From contig JANYHT010000039.1 in assembly GCA_025358925.1 (NCBI GenBank), positions 310,001 through 374,000 on the forward strand: DNA of 64,000 nucleotides, in the 5' to 3' direction. Position 1 is the stretch's first letter. Each line of letters begins with the position of its first letter. A program made the position numbers and the translations under genes. The notes beneath the pieces are model-generated. The model saw only the letters and a program-made list of their open reading frames with translations, did not search any database and was not told the origin of the DNA. This stretch comes from Gemmatimonadaceae bacterium (GTDB lineage: Bacteria; Gemmatimonadota; Gemmatimonadetes; Gemmatimonadales; Gemmatimonadaceae). Below, in pieces: positions 7,752 to 14,818 of the stretch.

Positions 7752-9079
7752 TGATAATACTCGAGCCCGAGATGAGTAATCTGCTCCTCACCCATCAGGT
7801 GTCGGAGCGTGTTCTTCAGCTTCGTTTGCTGAATAAAAAGATCATGTTCGGGTTGTAATCCTGGAGCGGTTTGGGGCGACTTGTAATAGAAGCTTAACCA
7901 TTCCTGAATGCCCTTCATACCGGCACGCATCGCGAAGTCGCTGAACAGGGCAAGATCGAGAACGATTGGCGCGGCGAGAATAGAATCGCGGCAAAGAAAG
8001 TTGACCTTGATCTGCATCGGATAGCCAAGCCAGCCTTTGATGTCGATGCTATCCCAGCCTTCCTTGTTATCACCACGCGGCGGGTAGTAGTTGATACGCA
8101 CCACGTGCGAAAAATCTTTATATAACTCAGGGTACAACTCGGGCTGCAGAATGGTGTGCAGCACCGACAGTTTCGACTCTTCCTTCGTTTTGAACGACGC
8201 GGGATCGTCGAGCACTTCGCCGTCGCGGTTGCCAAGAATATTCGTGGAGTACCAGCCCTCGAGGCCGAGCATGCGCGCTTTCAGGCCCGGCGCAATGACG
8301 GTTTTCAGCCACGTTTGACCCGTCTTAAAATCTTTGCCCGACACCGGCACACCTTTCTTGACAGCTAAACCGAGCAACGCAGGGAAATCGGCGGACAAAT
8401 TCGGTGCACCATTGCAATAGGGGACGCCCTCCATAATCGCGGCCCACGCGTACAGCATGCTCGGGGCGATCGCATCATCACTCTCCTCCATCGCCTGCTC
8501 GAACGCTTCGATGGTTTGATGCTGCGGTCCCGCTTTGATATACGTCTCCGTCGAGCCACACCACACCATGGCCGCGCGCGCCGCCCCGTGCTCTTTCATA
8601 AAATTTCGAATGTCAGCGCGAATCTGCTCGGCGAGATCGCGTTTGTTCTTCCCGGTTTTTACGTTGGTCGCACCAGTAATGCGCGTGACGTAGCGGAGCT
8701 CAAAAGCTGCGGGCATCGGCTTAATGCTTTTGAGAAACTCCGCGACAGGCTCGAGATCGGATTTTTCCAACACGCCGGCTTTCGTCGCCGCGGTAAAGGC
8801 GTCATCGGGGATCGGATCCCATGCGCCGAACACGATATCATCGAGTGACGCCAGCGGCACCAGATCGCGAATAAGAGGACTGCGGTTCTCCGTGCGCTTG
8901 CCCAAGCGAATGGTGGCCATCTGCGAGAGCGATCCAATAGGCACCGAAAGGCCGCGCCGCACGCGTTCGACACCGGCCATAAACGTGGTGGAGACGGCGC
9001 CCAGACCCGGAGTGAAAATCGCCAACTTGCCGGTGGCGGGGGCGATAGACGCGGCACTGCTGCGGAGCGAATCGGTCAC
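7748..9079 (-). CDS. ino1: Inositol-3-phosphate synthase
   Basis: NAD-dependent enzyme that cyclises glucose-6-phosphate to myo-inositol-3-phosphate in the cytoplasm. Seen: the Rossmann glycine motif TPGLGAVSTTF (23-33), NLSADFPALLGLAVKKGVP and GKDFKTGQTWLKT in the centre, and SILAAPIVLDLALFSDFAMR near the C-terminus, all characteristic of MIPS proteins. At 443 residues it is longer than the actinobacterial form (about 365) and closer to the Bacteroidota form. The GTG start at 9079 overlaps the stop of the upstream phosphatidyltransferase gene (GTGA), a strong sign that the two act in one inositol-lipid pathway. Confidence 0.92.
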   Translation of the reverse strand: MTDSLRSSAASIAPATGKLAIFTPGLGAVSTTFMAGVERVRRGLSVPIGSLSQMATIRLGKRTENRSPLIRDLVPLASLDDIVFGAWDPIPDDAFTAATKAGVLEKSDLEPVAEFLKSIKPMPAAFELRYVTRITGATNVKTGKNKRDLAEQIRADIRNFMKEHGAARAAMVWCGSTETYIKAGPQHQTIEAFEQAMEESDDAIAPSMLYAWAAIMEGVPYCNGAPNLSADFPALLGLAVKKGVPVSGKDFKTGQTWLKTVIAPGLKARMLGLEGWYSTNILGNRDGEVLDDPASFKTKEESKLSVLHTILQPELYPELYKDFSHVVRINYYPPRGDNKEGWDSIDIKGWLGYPMQIKVNFLCRDSILAAPIVLDLALFSDFAMRAGMKGIQEWLSFYYKSPQTAPGLQPEHDLFIQQTKLKNTLRHLMGEEQITHLGLEYYQ

Positions 9080-9705
9080 TTCGGCAACTCTCCCTGAGTG
9101 GTCGTACGATAAACGTACAAAATGCGTTGAACTGCGGTAATCCAGGCGGTGACAGACAGCAACGTGACGATGGCCGCGAGGACCCAGCCATTTAACGCGA
9201 GACCAAAGAATGCTTGCGGCGCGGATAACAACGTGATGCGTTCGGGCCGTTGGAGCAGGCCCACCTTCGCGTCGAGTCCGAGCCCTTCCGCACGCGCCCG
9301 TGTGTACGACGTAACAAACGTGCCGATCAGTCCGAGCAGCGTAATCGTGAGCATGATGTTGCTCTCGTGCACCGTACTCGTAGCATAAAACACGACCAAT
9401 CCACCCAATAGCACGCCGTCGGAGACGCGATCTAACGTTGAGTCGTAGAATGCGCCGAATACCGAACTACGCCCCGTCCGCCGCGCCACTGTACCGTCGA
9501 GCACGTCGAACAGCGCCGTCACGCCGAGAAACCAGCCAGCCGTTTTGATGTGCCCGCTCGCAAAAATGCCGCCGGCGATCACCGTGCAGATCGTTCCGAC
9601 CGTCGTGATCGTATTCGGATGCACACGACGTCGCACCAGCCAATCGGCGACCGGCTCGATGAGCCGAAGATAGCCGCGTTGAATCGCGTCCCACAGAGAT
9701 TGCAT
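9076..9705 (-). CDS. CDP-alcohol phosphatidyltransferase, probable phosphatidylinositol-phosphate synthase
   Basis: Integral membrane enzyme that moves a CDP-linked lipid onto an alcohol. The complete family signature DxxDGxxARx8GxxxDxxxD is present (D67, D70, G71, A74, R75, G84, D88, D92), with about six hydrophobic segments around it. The ATG at 9703-9705 gives a normal 209-residue protein; the longer reading adds 38 residues translated from a perfect inverted repeat and is rejected. The overlapping inositol-3-phosphate synthase gene suggests the acceptor is inositol-3-phosphate, as in actinobacterial and Bacteroides systems. PgsA-type glycerophosphate transfer is the alternative. No phosphatase for the second step is adjacent. 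Confidence 0.88.
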   Translation of the reverse strand: MQSLWDAIQRGYLRLIEPVADWLVRRRVHPNTITTVGTICTVIAGGIFASGHIKTAGWFLGVTALFDVLDGTVARRTGRSSVFGAFYDSTLDRVSDGVLLGGLVVFYATSTVHESNIMLTITLLGLIGTFVTSYTRARAEGLGLDAKVGLLQRPERITLLSAPQAFFGLALNGWVLAAIVTLLSVTAWITAVQRILYVYRTTTQGELPK

Positions 9706-9739
9706 CTCGTCTGATGCTGGAGAGTTGGGACCGGAAGCG

Positions 9740-9771
9740 GTGACGGGACGAGGCGAGCCTCGTCCCGTCAC
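9740..9771. repeat. Perfect 14-bp inverted repeat, hairpin
   Basis: The arms at 9740-9753 and 9758-9771 are exact reverse complements, separated by the four bases CGAG. It sits in the 132-bp gap between the NamZ stop and the phosphatidyltransferase start, both on the minus strand. There is no T-tract on either side, so it is a factor-assisted terminator, an mRNA stability element or a protein site rather than a classic intrinsic terminator. A weaker 5-bp hairpin (CCTAG, loop CAAA, CTAGG) lies about 40 bases away next to the NamZ stop. Confidence 0.75.
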
Positions 9772-9837
9772 ATGGCCGGACTGAACAGTCCAACCGCAGA
9801 GGAAGCGTTGCCCTAGCAAACTAGGACCGGCCCCCCA

Positions 9838-11187
9838 TCAACGGTAGAGATGATACCGTCGCACATCCCGTTCGAATGCGACAATGGCCGGCAATTGTCG
9901 ATCCATGACCGCGTCAGGATCGGCACCGGCCAAGATGGCTTCGCGAACGCGAGCGGAACCCATACGCAGATCAAACCCCCGGTCGTCGATGTGCAAGGAG
10001 TCTCGATTTACGCGTGCCAACCCCCAGAGCAGCGCGGCGCCGACCCGCGCTGGCTGGACCAGCGCACGATCGGTGACTTCAATGCGCAATCCCGGAATGG
10101 ATTGTCCGCCATACTTGCCGTCGCCCGGCTGTACCGGCGTAAATCGCTCCGCATGAAATCGAACGCCCGTCAGCGCGAGATCTTCGAGCAGTCGCACCAG
10201 CGTGTCCGCACGCATCCACGGCGCACCAACGCGCTGAAACGGATCGTTCGTACCGCGCCCGACCGAGAGATTGGACGACTCGAACGGCACCAACGCCGGA
10301 TACAACAACGCACTTGTTTGATTCGGTAAATTGGGCGAAGGTCGCACCCAAGGAAGCTGGGTCTGGTTGAACCACATCGCGCGGCGCCAATACTGCATCG
10401 GCACGACCGTCAACCGCGTCCCCAATTTCAACTGCCCTTGGAAGAGTCGCGCGAGCTCGCCCATGGTGAGACCGTGCCGCAGCGGAAGCGGAAACAACGC
10501 GAAGCCATTGGCTGATTTTGTGGGGCTCGGCTCTTCTGCGTTCGCCAGCGATGAGTCGAGAATTGCGCCTTCCGTTCGAACGCCGGACAACGGATTGGGA
10601 CGATCAAGCACGAGGACCGGAATGCCACGGCGCGCACCCGCTTTCATGGCATAGAGCATCACGCCGACATATGTCCACGTTCGCGTACCGATGTCCTGTA
10701 GATCCACCACCAATACGTCGACATCGGTAAGCAGACTATCCGGAGGAGCGATGGTTGACTTCTGATATAACGAGTGGACGATAAGTCCCGTTTTTTCGTC
10801 TTTTTCGTCGGCGACATTTACGTGATCGGCAGTGCCCGCGACGCCATGCTCCGGCGAGAACAATCGCACGAGCTTCACGCCTGCACGTTGTGCGCGAGGG
10901 TCGCTGAAGAGCAGATCAATGGATCGACGTCCGCGCTCATCAACACCCGTTTGATTGGTGATGAGGGCGACGCGCTTGCCGGACACCAGCCGGATGCTAT
11001 CGTCCATGAGCACGGAAATACCAGGACGGACGCGACGAGTGATGCGCAACGGCATCCCATCGATACCGTCTTCCGGCAGCGGTTGATTGTCCGGTGGGCG
11101 ATTATTGCCCGCGCACGCAATCACGCCACTGCCAATGCTCAACGCGACGAGCGCGCGCCGCAGGACTGAGCGCGCCGACTTTCTCAC
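9838..11187 (-). CDS. Exo-beta-N-acetylmuramidase NamZ family (DUF1343), secreted
   Basis: DUF1343 proteins include NamZ, which cleaves terminal MurNAc from MurNAc-GlcNAc chains outside the cytoplasm. Seen: ALITNQTGVDERGR, FSPEHGVAG, VDVLVVDLQDIGTRTWTY, LDRPNPL and PLRHGLTMGELA, the family's conserved blocks, in a mature region of about 400 residues. The GTG at 11187 is chosen because it begins a lipoprotein signal (MRKSARSVLRRALVALSIG, then a lipobox ending IAC about 25 residues in). A longer ATG reading adds 63 residues that run antisense through the start of the divergent gene. It lies head to head with the NagZ fusion, matching the known namZ-nagZ partnership of Bacillus. Confidence 0.88.
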   Translation of the reverse strand: MRKSARSVLRRALVALSIGSGVIACAGNNRPPDNQPLPEDGIDGMPLRITRRVRPGISVLMDDSIRLVSGKRVALITNQTGVDERGRRSIDLLFSDPRAQRAGVKLVRLFSPEHGVAGTADHVNVADEKDEKTGLIVHSLYQKSTIAPPDSLLTDVDVLVVDLQDIGTRTWTYVGVMLYAMKAGARRGIPVLVLDRPNPLSGVRTEGAILDSSLANAEEPSPTKSANGFALFPLPLRHGLTMGELARLFQGQLKLGTRLTVVPMQYWRRAMWFNQTQLPWVRPSPNLPNQTSALLYPALVPFESSNLSVGRGTNDPFQRVGAPWMRADTLVRLLEDLALTGVRFHAERFTPVQPGDGKYGGQSIPGLRIEVTDRALVQPARVGAALLWGLARVNRDSLHIDDRGFDLRMGSARVREAILAGADPDAVMDRQLPAIVAFERDVRRYHLYR

Positions 11188-11226
11188 ACGCGCACAACGC
11201 GCGGACCCTTCCGGACTTCTTTCGAG

Positions 11227-14200
11227 ATGCGTCACGCACTCCTCCAGAAATTGCCAGCGTACCGATACGGCACGCGGGTCCTCCTTCCCGGCCAACACAT
11301 CAGCTCGCGACACCCCTACGTGCGCGCACTCACTGTTGCCCTCATCACGACGGTCGTGTTTGCATGTGCATCTCAAAACGCCACACGTTCGACGGATCGT
11401 ACACCGCGTCGCAGCACGACGACACCACCCGCCGCGCTCTCGCTCAATCCCAACGTGCCGTTACCGGCGACACACCGTCGATGGATTGATAGCACGCTGA
11501 GCTCGCTCTCATTACGTGAGCGTGTGGGACAGATGGTAATGATCTGGATGCTCGGTGACTTTACCAACGCACGTGAACCGGGCTTTCTCAAGCTCGTCAC
11601 ACAAGTGCAACGCGACGGGGTGGGTGGCATCGTGATGTCACTCGGCTCACCAATTGAAGTGGCTGCCAAGTTGAATTACTTGCAGCAGCGCGCGCGTGTG
11701 CCATTGCTTGTGGGTAGCGATGTAGAGCCCGGCCTCGGTCGACTCGAAGGGGGCGTGTTTGCACCGTCCCTATATCAGGGCGGAAGCGCAACCGTCTTGC
11801 CGAGCAACATGGCAATCGGCGCATCGGGCCGCGAGGACGACGCAGAGGCGGCGGGTCGGATCGTCGGCATCGAATCGAACGCCATCGGGATTCACATGGC
11901 GTTTGCGCCGGTGGTCGACGTGAATAATAATCCGAATAACCCAGTGATCAACGTACGATCATTTGGTGAAGATCCACGCAGCGTATCGCGATTGGCGATA
12001 GCATTTGTACGCGGTGTGCAGAGCAGCGGCACTGCGGCAACCGCCAAACATTTTCCCGGACACGGCGACACGGGCACGGATTCGCATCTCGGATTGCCCG
12101 TCATCATGGTTCCGCGTTCGCGGCTTGATACCGTGGAGCTCATGCCGTTTGCTGCGGTGATTGGCGCTGGCGCTGCGGGTATGATGACGGCCCATATTGC
12201 CTTGCCGGTTGCGTATGGAGATAGCACACCAGCCACGCTGTCGCCTCGCATCATGCAGGGATTGCTTCGCGATTCGTTAGGCTTTCACGGCCTCACGCTG
12301 ACTGACGCGATGACGATGGAAGGACTCGCGAAAGGGTACGGGGTGGAAGAGAGTGTGCTGCGCGCGATCGATGCCGGCGACGACATCTTGCTCATGCCCG
12401 TCGATGTCACCAAGGCGATTGACGCGGTGGTCCACGCCGTCGAATCGGGTCGCATCACGAGCGCGCGCATCGACGTCAGCGTGCGGCGGATTCTCGAAAT
12501 GAAGTTGCGCACTGGAGCAGTTGCGCGCCCCGTCGTTCCGCTGGATTCGCTGCGCGAGCGTGTTGCGACACCCGAACATTTAGCCATCGCCGACGGCATT
12601 GCACAGCGGGCCATCACGTTGGTGCGTGATAGCGCACACTTAGTACCCATTGCGCGAAACACGAACGTGTTGTTTGTGACGTATGCGCCTGATGCGGAGC
12701 TCGTGACTGGCAGCACATTTGTCTCGGAGGCGCGTGCGCAAACGTCGAAGATGCGCAGTATTCGACTTTCGCCGCACGCGAGTGCCGACGAACTCGACAC
12801 CTTAGCGCGCGACGCGCAGCGATATGAGCGTATTGTTGTGTACAGCTACACGCGCACGCTCGAAGGCGAAGGCCGCCTCGCTATACCCACACAAATCGCT
12901 GCGTTTGTCGGTCGACTTGCGCAAACCGGAAAGTTGCTCGTCGTTGCGGGCGGTAATCCGTATCAGCTGCGACAGATGCCGCAAGTTCCCACGTATCTCG
13001 CCACATATGGTCGCGGCGATGCGCTCGAGCGCGCCGCCGCACGCGCGCTGTTTGGCGCTGCTCCAATCAGCGGTCATATACCGGTCTCGCTGCCTGGGTT
13101 CTTTTCGCGTGGTGACGGCCTGCTGCGGGATGTCACGCCGAACACCGCAATCCCATTCGCGGCACGGGCCACGGTGCTGCGCGATAGTCTGCGCGCTGTT
13201 CTCGAACGCGCCGTTGCCGATACTGCCTTTCCGGGTGCATATGCTGCCGTGGGCAACGCGGACGGCATTGTCGCGGAGTACGGAGTCGGTCACCTCGACG
13301 AGAACGACGCCACGCGTCCCGACGCCAATACCATCTGGGATCTTGCGTCGTTAACGAAAGTGATCGGCACCACAAGCGCGGTCCTCCAGCTTGTCGGAAG
13401 CGGACGCGTCGCGCTTGATTCGCCGGTCGTAAAATACTTGCCGCAATGGACGCCACTTTCGGCGCAACACATCACCGTACGCATGTTGCTGATGCACACT
13501 GCGGGATTGCCGGCGTGGCGACCGTTGTACAAGGAGGCGGCGAATGCCGCGCAGGCGGAGCAACAGTTATTTGCGACGGGGCCCGATACCATTCCAGGAA
13601 AACGATTTCTGTATAGCGATCTCGGTTTCATTTTGCTCGGCAAGATGGTTGAACGCGTGTCGGGTGAACCGCTCGCGCAGTTTGATAGCGCCCATGTCTT
13701 TGCGCCACTTGGCATGACCGATACGCGCTACCTGCCACCAGCATCTTGGTTGCCGCGCATTGCGCCGACCGAGCAAGATCCATGGCGCAATCGCAAACTG
13801 CGCGGTGAAGTGCACGACGAAAACGCGTTCATCTTGGGCGGTGTGTCGGGTCACGCGGGACTCTTCTCAACAGGTCGGGACTTGGCACGATTTGCCCGCA
13901 TGTATTTGCGCGCGGGCGAACTTGACGGGCATCGCGTGTTCCCGTCGTCCACCGTCGCCGCATTTACGACCGTGCAAGACACGTCCATCTCGCGACGCGC
14001 GTTAGGATGGGAGACACCGACCGGAGGCAATTCGGCCGGACATCTGCTGACGAGCCACGCCTTCGGACACACCGGTTTTACGGGGACGTCGGTCTGGATG
14101 GACCCAGGGCAAGGACTCTTCATCATCCTCCTCACAAATCGCGTCAATCCGACGAGAGAGAACCGAAAAATCGGTGCCGTCCGCAGTGCCCTTGCAGACG

Positions 14201-14259
14201 CCGCCATTCTGGCGCTGCGGCCCGATGCGCGCTCGGGCAGTGCCCGACCACCGCGATAG
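11227..14259 (+). CDS. NagZ-type beta-N-acetylglucosaminidase (GH3) fused to a beta-lactamase-like serine hydrolase
   Basis: Exported protein of about 1010 residues. A hydrophobic stretch at 32-46 ends in a Cys at 47 (VVFAC), so it is probably a lipoprotein; a GTG at 11320 is the alternative start and gives a shorter signal. The GH3 domain (about 85-420) carries the NagZ general-acid motif KHFPGHGDTGTDSH near 273-286 and the nucleophile Asp360 in TDAMTMEG. A linking domain follows (about 440-640), then a class-C-beta-lactamase/transpeptidase-like domain with SLTK at 708-711, YSD at 796-798 and HTG at 948-950. It would remove GlcNAc from peptidoglycan fragments; the second domain probably acts on peptides or is an esterase. 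Similar fusions are known in Bacteroidota. Confidence 0.92.
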   Translation: MRHALLQKLPAYRYGTRVLLPGQHISSRHPYVRALTVALITTVVFACASQNATRSTDRTPRRSTTTPPAALSLNPNVPLPATHRRWIDSTLSSLSLRERVGQMVMIWMLGDFTNAREPGFLKLVTQVQRDGVGGIVMSLGSPIEVAAKLNYLQQRARVPLLVGSDVEPGLGRLEGGVFAPSLYQGGSATVLPSNMAIGASGREDDAEAAGRIVGIESNAIGIHMAFAPVVDVNNNPNNPVINVRSFGEDPRSVSRLAIAFVRGVQSSGTAATAKHFPGHGDTGTDSHLGLPVIMVPRSRLDTVELMPFAAVIGAGAAGMMTAHIALPVAYGDSTPATLSPRIMQGLLRDSLGFHGLTLTDAMTMEGLAKGYGVEESVLRAIDAGDDILLMPVDVTKAIDAVVHAVESGRITSARIDVSVRRILEMKLRTGAVARPVVPLDSLRERVATPEHLAIADGIAQRAITLVRDSAHLVPIARNTNVLFVTYAPDAELVTGSTFVSEARAQTSKMRSIRLSPHASADELDTLARDAQRYERIVVYSYTRTLEGEGRLAIPTQIAAFVGRLAQTGKLLVVAGGNPYQLRQMPQVPTYLATYGRGDALERAAARALFGAAPISGHIPVSLPGFFSRGDGLLRDVTPNTAIPFAARATVLRDSLRAVLERAVADTAFPGAYAAVGNADGIVAEYGVGHLDENDATRPDANTIWDLASLTKVIGTTSAVLQLVGSGRVALDSPVVKYLPQWTPLSAQHITVRMLLMHTAGLPAWRPLYKEAANAAQAEQQLFATGPDTIPGKRFLYSDLGFILLGKMVERVSGEPLAQFDSAHVFAPLGMTDTRYLPPASWLPRIAPTEQDPWRNRKLRGEVHDENAFILGGVSGHAGLFSTGRDLARFARMYLRAGELDGHRVFPSSTVAAFTTVQDTSISRRALGWETPTGGNSAGHLLTSHAFGHTGFTGTSVWMDPGQGLFIILLTNRVNPTRENRKIGAVRSALADAAILALRPDARSGSARPPR

Positions 14260-14306
14260 GCGGTTCGTGCGCCGGCGAGGGAACTCCTAGCCATTCGCTG
14301 TGTTTC

Positions 14307-14335
14307 TTGAACGAAAGCGAACCAGTCGCTATTGT
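14307..14335 (+). promoter_or_regulatory. Candidate sigma70-type promoter for the Fe-S carrier gene
   Basis: TTGAAC at 14307-14312 and TATTGT at 14330-14335 are separated by exactly 17 bp, a near-consensus -35/-10 pair in the 186-bp gap between the NagZ fusion and the A-type carrier. The region between it and the start contains a small hairpin (GTCCGC, loop GTAGT, GCGGAC at 14370-14386). This suggests that the downstream genes are not simply read through from the fusion gene. Confidence 0.4.
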
Positions 14336-14445
14336 ACTAGCAGTATGACGCGACGCCGTAGTGCCAAAAGTCCGCGTAGTGCGGACAGCGGCAACGGCGC
14401 GCTCCATCAAGCCGGTCGCGCTGACGACCGCCTCGGAGAACTACG

Positions 14446-14802
14446 ATGAGCACGATGCAGCAGCCGGATACGTTGGTCGTCATCACCTCCGTCGCCGGAG
14501 TGGAAGTTCAAAAATTCATGGTTGCGGAAGGTGTGACGCCAGAGCAAGGTGGCCTGCGCGTCTCGGTGATGCCCGGCGGCTGTAGCGGCTTTAAATACGG
14601 GCTCGTGATCGAAGACAAAAGTGCCGAAGACGACATCGTGCTTGACCACGACGGTTTTCGCGTGTTTGTTGACCCGTTTTCGGCGCAATACCTGAGCGGC
14701 ACCGTGATCGACTACGTGACATCCATGCAAGGCTCGGGCTTCACATTCAAGAACCCCAGCTCGACCGGCGGCTGCGGCTGCGGTAGTTCTTTCTCGGCCT
14801 GA
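14446..14802 (+). CDS. A-type iron-sulfur carrier (IscA/ErpA family)
   Basis: Scaffold/carrier that hands Fe-S clusters to apoproteins. 118 residues with the three invariant cysteines: C46 in PGGCSGFKYG and C110/C112 in GGCGCG, plus the conserved FVDPFSAQYLSGTVIDY segment. A GGAGAA site precedes the ATG by six bases. It is the only gene in this stretch without an obvious amino-sugar role, lying 17 nt before the NagB-PIG-L gene. ErpA or SufA-like identity cannot be separated by eye. Confidence 0.92.
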   Translation: MSTMQQPDTLVVITSVAGVEVQKFMVAEGVTPEQGGLRVSVMPGGCSGFKYGLVIEDKSAEDDIVLDHDGFRVFVDPFSAQYLSGTVIDYVTSMQGSGFTFKNPSSTGGCGCGSSFSA

Positions 14803-14818
14803 TTTTCATCGCGTCCGT

